A DNA stretch of 64,000 nucleotides from an uncultured Acidobacteriia bacterium (GTDB lineage: Bacteria > Acidobacteriota > Terriglobia > Bryobacterales > Bryobacteraceae), in contig CAINNJ010000046.1 of NCBI GenBank assembly GCA_903851195.1, forward strand, positions 62,001-126,000, in the 5' to 3' direction. Under the pieces are notes generated by a model. The model was not told the origin of the DNA. It saw nothing but the letters and a program-made list of their open reading frames with translations, and ran no database searches. The stretch's first letter is position 1. The number at the start of each line of letters is the position of its first letter. Shown piece by piece: positions 41,858 to 51,692 of this stretch. A program made the translations under genes and the position numbers.

Positions 41858-42418
41858 ATGGCTGTCGAGCGGCGGGTTTTCCTCGGGCTGGCGCTGTGCG
41901 GGACGGCCGGGTGGGGGCTGAGTGAGTGGCTGGGCGGGTCGGACGATGACTCGCGGCCGCTCGCGGCGAAGGTGCGGATTGCGGAGTTCGATCGGGCGGG
42001 ACGGCTGACCGGGGTCGTGGAAGTGCCTTCGGTGAGGAAGACGAATGCGCAGTGGAAGGCGGCGCTCGCGGTGGATCAGTACATGGTGACGCGTCGGGGC
42101 GATACGGAACTGGCGTATGCGGGCGAGTACTGGAATCTGCATGCGGACGGGGTGTATCGGTGCGTTTGCTGCGGGACGGCGCTGTTCGATTCGGGGAGCA
42201 AGTTCAATTCGGGCACAGGATGGCCGAGTTTCACGGAGCCGATCGCGAAGGAGAATGTGGCGGAGTCGGCGGATAACAGTTTCGGAGTGGGACGGGTGGA
42301 GGTGAGCTGCGCCCGGTGCGGGGGGCATTTGGGTCATGTGTTTGACGACGGGCCGCCGCCGGGCGGGAAGCGGTACTGCATGAACTCGGTGGCGCTGAAA
42401 TTTGAGCCGAGCGCGTAA
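41858..42418 (+). CDS. msrB: peptide methionine-R-sulfoxide reductase, exported
   Basis: MsrB reduces methionine-R-sulfoxide in proteins. The 186-residue protein keeps both zinc CxxC pairs (Cys102/Cys105 and Cys151/Cys154), the GTGWPSF substrate loop, HLGHVFDDGP, and the catalytic Cys174 in RYCMNSVALKF. The first 25 residues contain ERRVFLGLALCG, a twin-arginine motif, so it is probably exported, unlike ordinary cytoplasmic MsrB. It follows the DUF1223 gene by 2 nt. Confidence 0.93.
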   Translation: MAVERRVFLGLALCGTAGWGLSEWLGGSDDDSRPLAAKVRIAEFDRAGRLTGVVEVPSVRKTNAQWKAALAVDQYMVTRRGDTELAYAGEYWNLHADGVYRCVCCGTALFDSGSKFNSGTGWPSFTEPIAKENVAESADNSFGVGRVEVSCARCGGHLGHVFDDGPPPGGKRYCMNSVALKFEPSA

Positions 42419-42478
42419 TTTGACATAATATGTGTTATCGGAACTTGCTGGCGTCGTGGGCGCTTTGCAATCCGCCCG

Positions 42479-42509
42479 TTGACTCAAATCCGTACACCGG
42501 AGTTACAAT
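42479..42509 (+). promoter_or_regulatory. promoter with leaderless GTG start
   Basis: TTGACT (42479-42484) and TACAAT (42504-42509) are separated by 19 nt (18 if TTACAA is used). The GTG of the coiled-coil gene begins 6 nt after the -10 box, leaving no room for a Shine-Dalgarno sequence. Confidence 0.7.
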
Positions 42510-42515
42510 TGGCTT

Positions 42516-42764
42516 GTGACGTTTGAAGAACGCGCTGAATTTTTGATGCAGTCGATCGAATCACATGACCGGCAACTTGCGGAAGTGATCGAAAACGGAG
42601 CTAAGACCGATGCTCGTATCGACGCCCTTACCGTCCGTCTGGACACGCTGGGAGCGCGCGTTGACGCCCTTACCGCAAGCACGCAACTGCTGATGCAGGC
42701 GATGGCCGGCCTGGTCGAGCACACCGCCAACCACGCGCGAAGGATTGAACGGCTGGAAGCCTGA
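42516..42764 (+). CDS. short coiled-coil hypothetical protein
   Basis: The 82-residue protein is a continuous amphipathic helix with heptad repeats: ALTVRLDTLGARVDALTAS and HTANHARRIERLEA. Such proteins are common in Acidobacteria and cyanobacteria but have no known role; a multimerising or anti-toxin-like function is possible. It has its own strong promoter and starts with GTG 6 nt after the -10 box, so it is probably leaderless. It converges on murJ with one base between the stops. Confidence 0.78.
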   Translation: MTFEERAEFLMQSIESHDRQLAEVIENGAKTDARIDALTVRLDTLGARVDALTASTQLLMQAMAGLVEHTANHARRIERLEA

Positions 42765-42765
42765 A

Positions 42766-44331
42766 TCAGGCCCGGCCGCGACGGCCTAAGCTTCCCACGG
42801 TCTCGCGCACCATGCGCGGATCCGCAACCAGCAAATAGACGCCGCAGAACGGAACCAGCGTCGCCACAGCCAGTAATTCCGGACGTTGCGTTCCCATCGC
42901 GATCTTAATCGCCCATGCGACCCCGGCAGCCAGCGCCGCCACGGACCAAAAGCGAACCAGGTAGGTGGATCCGGGGGGCACTCCTCCGATCCTCCTTCGC
43001 AGAGCCCGCCGCAGCAGGAGGAATTCGAGCCAGCCGCTCACACCGGCGGATGCGGTCAGCCCGGCCGCGCGCCACCTCGGATCCACACCCAGCAGCGCCG
43101 GTAGCGGCTGCGAGCACAGATAGCCCAGCACGGTGGTCAGCACGACGCGAAGCACCGCGAAGCGCAGGGGCGTCCGCGTGTCTTTTAAAGCGTAAAAGGC
43201 CGACGAATAGAGCCTGCCCTGCGTCGAAGCGAGCAGGCCCACGCCCGATCCGGCCAGAATCGCCCAAACCGTGACCGCATCGTCGTGCCGGAATTTGCCG
43301 CTCTGGTTGATCGCCGCCACCACCACGTCCCCGAGTGCGACGAACGCGACGGCTGACGGGATCACGAAGAATGCAATCCGGCGCAAGCCACTGGCGAGGC
43401 GCGTGCGCAAGTGCGCGGCGACGGCCTCCGAGCCTCCCGCCACGCTTGACATCTCCGGCAGTTCCGACGCCGAAACCGCCATGCCAAACAGACTCACGGG
43501 CAGCAGATAGATACTCTGCGCATAGCCCAGGCCAGCGATCGCGCCCTGCGGCAGCCAGCTGGCCAGAGCCGAATCGATATAGGCGCTCAACTGCACCACG
43601 CCGCGGCTGATGAACACGGGCCCGAAGCTTCGAATGACAGTCCGGACGCTGCCCAGGTGCAGCGCGAACCCCAGCCGCAGCGGCCGGGCTAAACGCAGCA
43701 CGGTCGGCAACTGCGCGAGGAACTGTGCTGCGCTTCCAATGACCGAGGCTATCGCTACAATCACCGCCAGCCGCTCGGTCCCCACATGCGGACCCCAGCC
43801 CAGCATGGCGCCAATCATCGCGATATTCCACAACACCGAAACGCTGTAGGAAAGGAAGAACCGGCGATGGCTGTTCAGGATCCCGAGACACCAGGCGGAG
43901 AGCACCAGCAGGCCGGCGCCCGGGAAGAGGATCCGCACCAGGCGGATAGCCAGGTCGCGGCGTTCATCGTGCACGCCGGGAACGATCAGGTCGATCATCA
44001 GCGGCGTGGCCAGGACACCGACCAGCACCAGCACCGAAGAGAGCACCGCCAGGATGGAAAACACGGCGCCCGCTACCCTGCCCGCTTCCTCCGGTTTTTC
44101 CTCCGCCAGCAGGCCCGAATAGACAGGGATGAACGATGCCGAAAGCACGCCCTCGCCGAACAGGGTCTGCAGGAAGTTCGGGATGCGCAACGCCGCGCGG
44201 AAGGCGTCGGCCACTCCGGAGATCCCGAAGTAATGGCCGAACACGCGTTCACGCACCAGGCCGAAGATACGGCTGAGGAAGATGCCGGCCGCCACCAGCA
44301 CAGCCGCGCCTCGGGAACGGCGGGGTTTCAT
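42766..44331 (-). CDS. murJ: lipid II flippase MurJ
   Basis: MurJ moves lipid II across the inner membrane for peptidoglycan synthesis. The 521-residue protein has about 14 membrane helices and the MurJ start VLVAAGIFLSRIFGLVRERVFGHYFGISGVADAFRAALRIPNFLQTLFGEGVLSASFIPVYSGLLAEE, including the Arg residues needed in E. coli (in RxxGLVRE and RIPN). It is the last gene of a tight operon after gltX, glnS and the carbamoyltransferase gene, starting 6 nt after the latter. Confidence 0.94.
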   Translation of the reverse strand: MKPRRSRGAAVLVAAGIFLSRIFGLVRERVFGHYFGISGVADAFRAALRIPNFLQTLFGEGVLSASFIPVYSGLLAEEKPEEAGRVAGAVFSILAVLSSVLVLVGVLATPLMIDLIVPGVHDERRDLAIRLVRILFPGAGLLVLSAWCLGILNSHRRFFLSYSVSVLWNIAMIGAMLGWGPHVGTERLAVIVAIASVIGSAAQFLAQLPTVLRLARPLRLGFALHLGSVRTVIRSFGPVFISRGVVQLSAYIDSALASWLPQGAIAGLGYAQSIYLLPVSLFGMAVSASELPEMSSVAGGSEAVAAHLRTRLASGLRRIAFFVIPSAVAFVALGDVVVAAINQSGKFRHDDAVTVWAILAGSGVGLLASTQGRLYSSAFYALKDTRTPLRFAVLRVVLTTVLGYLCSQPLPALLGVDPRWRAAGLTASAGVSGWLEFLLLRRALRRRIGGVPPGSTYLVRFWSVAALAAGVAWAIKIAMGTQRPELLAVATLVPFCGVYLLVADPRMVRETVGSLGRRGRA

Positions 44332-44337
44332 CTATTT

Positions 44338-45891
44338 TTATTTCTCGAGCAGGAAATTACCCGCGACCATCGCGTCGATGCCGGACGACCAAAAGCTGCG
44401 CACCGCATCGCGCGGCGTGCAGACGAGGGGCTCGCCGAACAGATTGAACGAAGTATTGTAGAGAACCGGCAGCCCGGTGGCGTCGCCAAAGGCATGGAGC
44501 AACTGCCAGTAGAGAGGATTATCTTCCTTCGAAACGGTGTGCACGCGGATCAGATCGCTGGCCAGAATGGCGCCGCGAAACCGGTCCTGCCAGGCGGGCC
44601 GGACGCGGCTTACCGTCGCGAGATGCCGGGCGTTCGGACCGGCATCGAAATACTCCGAGGCCAGTTCGGCGGGCACCGAAGCCGCGAATTTCCGCGTGGC
44701 CTCGCGATGTTTGATGAACGCGTTCAGGTTCTCCGCGGAATACGGATCGTGCGGTGAAGCCAGAATACTGCGGTTGCCCAGGGCGCGCGGGCCGAACTCC
44801 ATCCGGCCCTGCATCCACGCGACGATATGGTTCTGCTGCAACTGCCTCACCGCGGCGCCGATGGTTTCGGGAACCGTAGCCAGAAGCTGGAAGCGCAGTT
44901 TGCAGTTCTCGAGCACCTGTTTGATTTCGTGAACGCTGTACTGCGGGCCCAGGCAGTAGCCGCCGGCATCCGCCCGTTCCTCGCCGCCCGCCGTCTCATG
45001 CCAGACCTGCAGCGCGGCGCCCAGCGCGGTTCCGGCGTTGCCCGCCGCCGGCTGGGCAAAAACGCCTTCGTACCGTCCGGAATTTTCGAGCGCGGACACC
45101 AGCAGCGCATTCCAGGCCACGCCACCGGCAAGGCAAACGTTCTTTGCGCCGTTCGCCAGCCGCATCACGTAGCTGTGCAGCACATGCTGCATGCTGGCCG
45201 CGAGATCGGCACGGTCCCGGGGATTGAGTTCGGCGGCGCTGGCGATGCCGAGCCGCTCGAAGAACTTCGGACTGAAGCCGCCATTTCCCTGCCGGCCGAA
45301 ATCGAAGTAGGTGCGGTCGAAACTATGGCCGCCGACGATGTCTTCAAACACGCCGAGCCAGCGCGGCTCGCCGGAGGCAGACAGCCACTGCAGACGGTGT
45401 TCATCGGCCTGCGGCGTGAAGCCAAGCAGTTCCGTGACCCGCCCGTACAACTGACCGATGGAATCGGGATAGAGGATCTCGTCTTCCAGCGTCAGCCGGT
45501 TCCCTTCCCCTCGCCAGCGCGCGCCGCAGCGCAGATCGCCCTCGCGATCCAGGGTGATCACCGTGGCTTCCGTAAACGGCGAAGCGAGATAGGCGGCCGC
45601 GGCGTGCGCGGCGTGGTGATCGATGGAAACGATGCGGGCTGCCGAGAACGACTGCAGCGCGAGGGGCAGCGCCGCGCCGGGCGGGAGCGGGCGGGCCAGA
45701 GCCACATAATTCACGTCATCCGCGGAGATGCCGCCCATCTGGAGACACGCGGAGATCGCGGCCTCCGGCAGGCGGCCGGGCTGCAGGCGCCGGGTCAGCT
45801 TCCCTTCTTCGATTGCGCCCGCGATTTGCCCGTCTTTAATAAGGACCGCGGCGGAGTCTCCCAACACACCGCCAATTCCGAGAATGTTCAT
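44338..45891 (-). CDS. carbamoyltransferase of the NodU/CmcH/HypF-C family
   Basis: The 517-residue protein transfers a carbamoyl group from carbamoyl phosphate to a hydroxyl, via a carbamoyl-adenylate. The N-terminal ASKHA-like domain has [24 protein letters not shown] and [13 protein letters not shown]; the C-terminal domain has [11 protein letters not shown] and [23 protein letters not shown]. The acceptor, an antibiotic, Nod factor or polysaccharide in known cases, is unknown here. Its ATG overlaps the glnS stop (ATGA), and murJ follows 6 nt after it, so the acceptor may be a cell-wall or surface glycan. Confidence 0.9.
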   Translation of the reverse strand: MNILGIGGVLGDSAAVLIKDGQIAGAIEEGKLTRRLQPGRLPEAAISACLQMGGISADDVNYVALARPLPPGAALPLALQSFSAARIVSIDHHAAHAAAAYLASPFTEATVITLDREGDLRCGARWRGEGNRLTLEDEILYPDSIGQLYGRVTELLGFTPQADEHRLQWLSASGEPRWLGVFEDIVGGHSFDRTYFDFGRQGNGGFSPKFFERLGIASAAELNPRDRADLAASMQHVLHSYVMRLANGAKNVCLAGGVAWNALLVSALENSGRYEGVFAQPAAGNAGTALGAALQVWHETAGGEERADAGGYCLGPQYSVHEIKQVLENCKLRFQLLATVPETIGAAVRQLQQNHIVAWMQGRMEFGPRALGNRSILASPHDPYSAENLNAFIKHREATRKFAASVPAELASEYFDAGPNARHLATVSRVRPAWQDRFRGAILASDLIRVHTVSKEDNPLYWQLLHAFGDATGLPVLYNTSFNLFGEPLVCTPRDAVRSFWSSGIDAMVAGNFLLEK

Positions 45892-47624
45892 ACTTTCGCC
45901 TTTGCCGGGTTGTCGGCGCGTTTTTCGATTTTGGCCCAGCTGTCCCGCAGCGCTACGGTACGGTTGAACACGGGCCTGCCGGGGGCCGAATCCGGATCCG
46001 CGCAGAAGTAGCCCAGGCGCTCGAACTGCACACGCCCGAACGGCTCCACGGCCGCCAGCGACGGCTCCAGTTTGCAGTTCGTCAGCACCTCAAGCGAGTT
46101 CGGATTGATGTTCGCGGTGAAGTCCTGGCCCTCTTCCACGGCATTGGGATTTTCCTTCGTGAAGAGCGTCTCGTAGAGGCGCACTTCGGCGTCCACCGCG
46201 TGAGCCGCCGAAACCCAGTGAATGGTCGATTTCACTTTGCGGCCGTCGGGAGCGTTGCCGCCGCGCGTGGCCGGATCGTAGGTGCAGTGGATCTCCACCA
46301 CATTGCCCTGCTCGTCCTTTACGACGCTCACGCAGGTGATCAGATAGCCCCAGCGCAGACGGACCTCCTTGCCCGGAGAGAGCCGGTAATAACCTTTTGG
46401 AGGATCCTCTTTGAAATCGTCCTGTTCGATGTAAAGCACGCGCGAGAACGGCACTTTCCGGGTGCCTGCCGAGGCGTCCTCGGGATTATTCACCGCATCC
46501 AGTTCATCGACCGCATCGGTCGCTTCGGGATAGTTGTCGATCACCACGCGCAACGGACGGAGAACCGCCATCATGCGCGGCGCGCGTTTATTCAGGTCCT
46601 CGCGGACGAAGTGTTCCAGCAGGCCCAGTTCGATGATGCCGTTGGTCTTCGAGACCCCGATGGAGCCGCAGAAATTCCGGATCGCTTCGGGCGTGTAGCC
46701 GCGGCGGCGGATACCGGAGAGAGTGGGCATGCGCGGGTCGTCCCAGCCGCGCACCAGCTTGTCCTGCACCAGTTGCAGCAGTTTGCGCTTGCTGAGCATG
46801 GTGTAGGTGAGGTTCAGCCGGTCGAACTCGATCTGCTGCGGATGGAAGATGCCGAGTTGTTCCACGAACCAGTCGTAGAGCGGACGGTGGTCTTCGAATT
46901 CCAGCGTGCAGATGGAGTGGGTTATCTGTTCGATGGAATCCGACTGGCCGTGGGCATAGTCGTACATCGGATAGATGGGCCACGCGTTGCCGGTGCGGTG
47001 ATGCTCGGCGTGCAGGATCCGGTACATCACGGGGTCCCGCATGTTGAGGTTCGGCGAGGCCATATCCACCCTGGCCCGCAGAGTGCGCGAACCATCCGGA
47101 AACTCGCCGGCGCGCATGCGCTGAAACAGGTCGAGATTCTCTTCGACGGTGCGGTTGCGATACGGGCTCTCTTTACCTGGCTCGGTGAGCGTGCCGCGAT
47201 ATTTGCGCACTTCTTCGGCGGTCAGATCGCAGACGTAAGCTTTGCCCTTGCGGATCAGTTCCAGCGCCCACTGGTAGATCTGTTCGAAGTAATCGGACGC
47301 GAAGAAGACGCGGTCTTCCCAGTCGAAACCCAGCCAGTGGACGTTGTCGATGATGGAATCGACGTATTCCTGCTCTTCCTTCTCGGGATTGGTGTCGTCG
47401 AAGCGCAGGTTGGTCTTGCCGCCGAATTCCGCGGCCAGCCCGAAGTTCAGGCAGATGGATTTGGCGTGGCCAATATGGAGATAACCGTTCGGCTCCGGAG
47501 GAAACCGCGTCTGCACACGTCCGGCAAACTTATTACTTTCCAGATCCCGCAGAATAATGTCGCGGATGAAATTCGAAGGTGCCGCCGGCGGCCCGGCCGG
47601 GGGAGGAGGATTCGTCGGAGTCAT
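45888..47624 (-). CDS. glnS: glutaminyl-tRNA synthetase
   Basis: GlnRS charges tRNA-Gln directly. The 578-residue protein has the class I HIGH motif in [21 protein letters not shown], the KMSKS-like MLSKRK, and the two C-terminal anticodon-binding beta barrels. [26 protein letters not shown] and [19 protein letters not shown] are characteristic of GlnRS rather than GluRS. Its ATG overlaps the gltX stop (ATGA at 47621-47624). The presence of GlnRS means tRNA-Gln need not be made through GatCAB. Confidence 0.97.
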   Translation of the reverse strand: MTPTNPPPPAGPPAAPSNFIRDIILRDLESNKFAGRVQTRFPPEPNGYLHIGHAKSICLNFGLAAEFGGKTNLRFDDTNPEKEEQEYVDSIIDNVHWLGFDWEDRVFFASDYFEQIYQWALELIRKGKAYVCDLTAEEVRKYRGTLTEPGKESPYRNRTVEENLDLFQRMRAGEFPDGSRTLRARVDMASPNLNMRDPVMYRILHAEHHRTGNAWPIYPMYDYAHGQSDSIEQITHSICTLEFEDHRPLYDWFVEQLGIFHPQQIEFDRLNLTYTMLSKRKLLQLVQDKLVRGWDDPRMPTLSGIRRRGYTPEAIRNFCGSIGVSKTNGIIELGLLEHFVREDLNKRAPRMMAVLRPLRVVIDNYPEATDAVDELDAVNNPEDASAGTRKVPFSRVLYIEQDDFKEDPPKGYYRLSPGKEVRLRWGYLITCVSVVKDEQGNVVEIHCTYDPATRGGNAPDGRKVKSTIHWVSAAHAVDAEVRLYETLFTKENPNAVEEGQDFTANINPNSLEVLTNCKLEPSLAAVEPFGRVQFERLGYFCADPDSAPGRPVFNRTVALRDSWAKIEKRADNPAKAKV

Positions 47625-49069
47625 GAGTTTAGTTTGGCGATGGCCTGTTCGATCCGCGCAAGGCAGATCTCACGGCCCAGAACTTCCAGCGTACCGAACA
47701 GCGGCGGCGCGGTCTTGCGGCCGCAAACGGCCACGCGGATGGGTTCGAACATCTGGCCGGCTTTGATGCCGAGGCTTTCCGCGGCGGATCGAAGGGCGGC
47801 ATCCAGACCGTCGTGCGTAAATTCGGCGGTGGCGAGGGTTTCGAGGGCTTTTTGCAGCGAACGCAGCGCCATGGCGGCATCGCCTTTTTTGGGGATCAGT
47901 TCCGTTGCCGGATAGGGTGCAAGTTCCTGGGCGAAGAAGAAATCGGCCACCAGCAGAACGTCGCGCAGCAGGCGGATGCGCTCCTGAATCAGCGGCGTGA
48001 TCTGCGCCATCTTCTCCGCCGTAACCGCAAAACCGGCGGCGTGGACCACGGGCAGCAGGGCTTCGGAAAGGCTCGCGGCGGGCATGGTGCGGATGTGCTC
48101 GGCATTCAGCCAGACGGCCTTGGCGTCGAACGGATCTTCTTCGGTGAAGTTGATGACCGCGTTGCTGCGGTTGATGCCCTCGAAAGAAAAGATGCCGACC
48201 AGTTCTTCGCGGGTCATCTTCTCGCGGTCGTCCTTAGGCGACCAGCCGAGCAGACAGAGAAAGTTGATGAACGCCTGGGGGAGGAAGCCGGAGTCACGAT
48301 AGGTGGTGACGGAGACGACCGGGCCATGCTTCCGTTTGGAAAGTTTGCTGCCATCGGGCGCGATCAGCAGCGGCAGATGCGCGAACTGCGGCGGCTCGAT
48401 TCCGGCGGCGCGGAAGATCAGCACGTGCTTAAAGGTGTTGGTCAGGTGGTCCTGCCCGCGCACCACGTGGGTGATGCGGAGATCCACGTCGTCGGCGCAG
48501 GAGGCGAGGTGATAGGTCGGCGCTCCGCTGCTGCGAAGCAGGGCGAAGTCTTCGATGTCATCGACCGATTTCGACTGCTCGCCGTACACCGCGTCATGGA
48601 AGCGAACCACTTCGCCCGAACCGTGCGGGACGCGGAAGCGAATCACGTACGGTTCGCCCGCGGCGGCCCGGCGGTCGCTCTCTTCGGCGGACATCTCACG
48701 CTGGCCGGGATTGGCGAGCCAGGCTCCGGCGGCGTGCGGCTTTTCCGTGTCGTCTGTTTCAGCGGCGGCAGCGGGAGTGAAATCCCGGTAAGCCAAACCT
48801 TTGGCCAGAATCGATTCCGCCAGTTGCCGGTGCAGATCCAGGCGCTCGGACTGCCGGTATTGCTCGTCCCAGTCGAGCCCGAGCCACTGCAGACCTTCGA
48901 AGATCGATCGCAGGGACGCTTCGGTGTTGCGCTCCAGATCCGTGTCGTCAATGCGCAGGATCATGGTGCCGCCGTTGCGGCGGGCGTACAGCCAGTTAAA
49001 GATGAAGGTGCGCGCGCTGCCGACGTGCAGATAGCCCGTCGGGGAGGGCGCAAACCGGACTCTGATCAT
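47621..49069 (-). CDS. gltX: glutamyl-tRNA synthetase
   Basis: The 482-residue GluRS has [22 protein letters not shown] at its N-terminus (HIGH region), [12 protein letters not shown], and [11 protein letters not shown] in place of KMSKS, followed by the helical anticodon domain. ATG 49069 is the family start; the frame is open upstream to 49738 but without resemblance. It overlaps glnS by four bases. It is the first gene of the gltX-glnS-carbamoyltransferase-murJ operon and is divergent from a small proline-rich membrane protein gene. Confidence 0.96.
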   Translation of the reverse strand: MIRVRFAPSPTGYLHVGSARTFIFNWLYARRNGGTMILRIDDTDLERNTEASLRSIFEGLQWLGLDWDEQYRQSERLDLHRQLAESILAKGLAYRDFTPAAAAETDDTEKPHAAGAWLANPGQREMSAEESDRRAAAGEPYVIRFRVPHGSGEVVRFHDAVYGEQSKSVDDIEDFALLRSSGAPTYHLASCADDVDLRITHVVRGQDHLTNTFKHVLIFRAAGIEPPQFAHLPLLIAPDGSKLSKRKHGPVVSVTTYRDSGFLPQAFINFLCLLGWSPKDDREKMTREELVGIFSFEGINRSNAVINFTEEDPFDAKAVWLNAEHIRTMPAASLSEALLPVVHAAGFAVTAEKMAQITPLIQERIRLLRDVLLVADFFFAQELAPYPATELIPKKGDAAMALRSLQKALETLATAEFTHDGLDAALRSAAESLGIKAGQMFEPIRVAVCGRKTAPPLFGTLEVLGREICLARIEQAIAKLNS

Positions 49070-49133
49070 GAAATTCGAGTATAGCGATGCAGCGGTTCCG
49101 GCCAGATTGCCGGGTCGTCCATAATCGGTCTTG

Positions 49134-49415
49134 ATGCGTATTCGGGCGGCATGGTGGTGGATTCCCGCGACAGTCACGATTGCCGGCCTGGTGTATTTGG
49201 GGCTGGTGAAGATTTCCATGTGGCAGGCGGCGCGGAATGAACCGGCGGTGGTGAGAGAGACGCCGCGCCTGTTCACGCCTCCGCCGCCTGTCGTGCTGCG
49301 ACAGCCGGTTCTGGCGGAGGAGGCGCCGGTTCCGGAAGTAGCGCCGGCGCCCGTGCGCTCCCCCGCCCTGCCCGGGCTCGAGTTGCCGCCGTATCGGCCG
49401 GGGCCGAAGCGATGA
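49134..49415 (+). CDS. small proline-rich single-pass membrane protein
   Basis: The 93-residue protein has one N-terminal membrane segment ([21 protein letters not shown]) and a Pro/Val/Glu-rich tail ([27 protein letters not shown]) that would extend into the periplasm. No family is recognised. A TTG codon precedes the ATG in frame. Its stop overlaps the start of the GNAT gene (ATGA), so the two are coupled. Confidence 0.65.
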   Translation: MRIRAAWWWIPATVTIAGLVYLGLVKISMWQAARNEPAVVRETPRLFTPPPPVVLRQPVLAEEAPVPEVAPAPVRSPALPGLELPPYRPGPKR

Positions 49416-49897
49416 TTACGGAATTCCGGCAGGCCGTTTTGCCCAAAGAAGTGCGCAGCCTGGCGGCTTTCGACCGGAAAGTGTTCAGCGCCGCCGATGT
49501 GTTTCCGCCATCCTACTGGAAGCAGTGCGAGGCGTGGTGGATGCTGATCGACAGGCGAAAAGCCGGGTGCTGCGCGTTTCAGCGGGATACGGATTTCACG
49601 GAAGATCTGACGTTTACGGACAATCCGAAATCGAAAGGGACTCTTTACATCGCGACAACGGGTTTGCTGCCGAAATATCAGGGGCAGGGTTTCGGCGCGC
49701 TGCTGAAGGCGTGGGAAGTGGCGTATGCGCGGCGCCACGGTTTTCGGCGAATCGTGACGAATACGCGAAAGAAGAATGTGCGGATGATCGAACTGAACCG
49801 GCAGTTCGGTTTTATGATCGTGCGCACCACGCCCCGCTATTATGCGGAGCCGACGGACGCCACGGTGGTGATGGAACTCCTGCTGAAGAAGAGCTGA
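49412..49897 (+). CDS. GNAT-family N-acetyltransferase
   Basis: The 161-residue protein has the GNAT acetyl-CoA motif A in [23 protein letters not shown] (Q/R-x-x-G-x-G/A at QGQGFGA) and the following [35 protein letters not shown], motif B. The acceptor is unknown. It is coupled to the proline-rich membrane protein gene upstream and converges on the RAYT-like gene. Confidence 0.85.
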   Translation: MITEFRQAVLPKEVRSLAAFDRKVFSAADVFPPSYWKQCEAWWMLIDRRKAGCCAFQRDTDFTEDLTFTDNPKSKGTLYIATTGLLPKYQGQGFGALLKAWEVAYARRHGFRRIVTNTRKKNVRMIELNRQFGFMIVRTTPRYYAEPTDATVVMELLLKKS

Positions 49898-49912
49898 TCG
49901 GGTGGGCCCGGC

Positions 49913-50275
49913 TCAATCCCCCGAGGCGCTCGAAAACGGCCACTGTTCCGGCCGGGAGGCCAGACCCAGCGCTACCGGAACGGTCTCGATTTCGTGGGCG
50001 ACCTCAATACACTCCCGTTGTCCCTCCACCCACCGGCTGAGCAGGAGCGGCGCATCGGCATCCCAGATGGCTTCGGTGATCTCCTCGAGAGGGGCATCCG
50101 GCTTGAGCAGCGCACGGACCACGCCGTTTGCCACCACCCAGGACCAGAGCGTGTAAAGTCTCTTTCCTTCTCCAATTGTCAGACGTTCCCGAACCAGTCC
50201 GGCGGAAGCGGCGTCCGCATCGTTGAGTTTCCAGGCGAGGTAAAGCGCCTCGCCCGAGAAACGATTTTGCCGCAC
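49913..50275 (-). CDS. degenerate RAYT/REP-associated transposase-like protein
   Basis: The 120-residue product aligns by eye with the Y1/REP-associated tyrosine transposase (TnpA_REP) fold. RLYTLWSWVVANGVVRALLKPDAPLEEITEAI corresponds to YxLxAWVVMPNHVHxLLxPxxPLxxIxxxx, and VALGLASRPEQWPFSSASG to NPVRAGLVxRPEDWPWSSA. The catalytic HUH motif (HVH) is replaced by GVV and no equivalent Tyr is obvious, so it cannot be an active transposase. The frame is intact from an ATG at 50275. It is either a decaying relic or a domesticated DNA-binding derivative. Confidence 0.62.
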   Translation of the reverse strand: MRQNRFSGEALYLAWKLNDADAASAGLVRERLTIGEGKRLYTLWSWVVANGVVRALLKPDAPLEEITEAIWDADAPLLLSRWVEGQRECIEVAHEIETVPVALGLASRPEQWPFSSASGD

Positions 50276-50339
50276 TGCCTGTTTAGTGGCGAAACAGATG
50301 GAAAGTTCTCAGCTAATTTCTCGTGATACAAAGGTGGGG

Positions 50340-51245
50340 ATGACTCCGCGCCAATTTGCCGCCGGCCTGACCGGTGTTTTCGGTTTTCCCGTAACTCCTT
50401 TTCATCGCGATTTATCCCTGAATCTCGACGCTCTTGCGCAGAATGTCGATGAGATGGCGAAACATCCGTTCTGTGCCATGGTGGCAGCCGGTGGCACCGG
50501 TGAAGTCTACTCCATGACGCCGGAAGAGATCGAGCAGGTGGTGAAGGTCACGGTAGACACCGTCAACGGCCGCATGCCCGTGGTGGCCGGCACCGGCTAC
50601 AACGGCGTTCTGGGCGCCGATATCGCCCGCCGCGTGGAACGCGCCGGCGCCGAGTGCATCCTCGCGCTGCCTCCGTATTACTCGCATGCCCCGGAAGAGG
50701 GACTTTTCCAGTACTACGAGGCGATCGGCAAAGCCTCTGCCCTGCCCCTGATGATTTACAGCCGCGACTGGTGCGTCTTCACGCCGCAGCAGGTGGCGCG
50801 GCTTTGCGATCGCGTGCCGACGCTGGCCGCGTGGAAGGACGGCCAGGGCAACGGCCGCGTCTACCAGCGCATCATGAACTACAACGGCGACCGGCTCGCC
50901 TGGCTGGGCGGACTGGGCGACGACTGCGTGCCCACTTACTTCGCCGCAGGCGTTCAGGCCTTTACGTCGAGTATTTCCAACATCGCTCCGAAGCTCTCGC
51001 TGGAACTCGCCGACGCCGGCATGAAGCGCGATTTCGCGCGCCTGGATCCGCTGATGGCGCGGTTCGTGAATCCGCTCTACGCGCTGCGTGAGCGCGCCAA
51101 GGGCTATGAGGTTTCCGTGATGAAAGACGCGATGGAAATTCTCGGCATGACGGCCGGACCGGTTCGTCCTCCGCTTATGAACACACGCCCGGCCGACGTG
51201 GAAGACCTTCGCGAACTGATGGGCGTTTATCGGGAGTGGGTCTAG
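50340..51245 (+). CDS. kdgD: 5-dehydro-4-deoxyglucarate dehydratase (DHDPS family)
   Basis: The 301-residue aldolase-fold enzyme dehydrates and decarboxylates 5-dehydro-4-deoxyglucarate to 2,5-dioxopentanoate in glucarate/galactarate use. It has the family start TGVFGFPVTPFHRDLSLNLDALAQNV, AAGGTGEVYSMTPEE, PPYYSHAPEEGLFQYYEAIG and the Schiff-base Lys in AAWKDGQGNG. LMIYSRDWCVF fits KDG dehydratase rather than DapA. ATG 50340 with AAGGTGGGG just upstream was preferred over a GTG at 50286. Confidence 0.9.
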   Translation: MTPRQFAAGLTGVFGFPVTPFHRDLSLNLDALAQNVDEMAKHPFCAMVAAGGTGEVYSMTPEEIEQVVKVTVDTVNGRMPVVAGTGYNGVLGADIARRVERAGAECILALPPYYSHAPEEGLFQYYEAIGKASALPLMIYSRDWCVFTPQQVARLCDRVPTLAAWKDGQGNGRVYQRIMNYNGDRLAWLGGLGDDCVPTYFAAGVQAFTSSISNIAPKLSLELADAGMKRDFARLDPLMARFVNPLYALRERAKGYEVSVMKDAMEILGMTAGPVRPPLMNTRPADVEDLRELMGVYREWV

Positions 51246-51257
51246 ACCCGCAGCCCC

Positions 51258-51692
51258 TCAGCCTTCCAGCAACTGCAGCAGCTTTTTCCGGACCCCTTCG
51301 GCCGTGCCGTTGTCCTGGCAGATGATCAGAATCGTGTCGTCGCCGGCGATGGTGCCGACGATCTCCGGCCATTCCTCGTCGTCCAGCGCCACGGCCACGG
51401 AACTCGCGTGGCCGGGGGCCGTCTTCAATACGATCTGATTCTGCGCGTGGCGCACGTCCTGCAGGAACTCGGTGGCGAGCGTGGAAAACTGCAGGTTGGA
51501 GGTCTCGCGCTGCAGCACCCGGTAGCCATCGGTCGTCTTGACCAGGCCGAGTTCCCGCATATCGCGGGAAAGGGTGACCTGGGTGGCCTCAATGCCGACT
51601 TCCTTCAGCGCGCGGGCCAGTTCGTCCTGGGTGCAGATGCTGCGGGCGCGCAACAGTTTGAGAATCTGACCCTGGCGAAAACTCTTGGTCAT
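51258..51692 (-). CDS. argR: arginine repressor ArgR
   Basis: The 144-residue repressor has an N-terminal winged helix (RQGQILKLLRARSICTQDELARALKEVGIEATQVTLSRDMRELGLVKT) that binds ARG boxes and a C-terminal oligomerisation domain with the arginine-binding GTIAGDDTILIICQD (residues about 110-125). It is the last gene of argF-argH-argR, with its ATG overlapping the argH stop. The double ARG box in front of argF (54026-54059) is its likely target, so it would repress itself. Confidence 0.96.
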   Translation of the reverse strand: MTKSFRQGQILKLLRARSICTQDELARALKEVGIEATQVTLSRDMRELGLVKTTDGYRVLQRETSNLQFSTLATEFLQDVRHAQNQIVLKTAPGHASSVAVALDDEEWPEIVGTIAGDDTILIICQDNGTAEGVRKKLLQLLEG

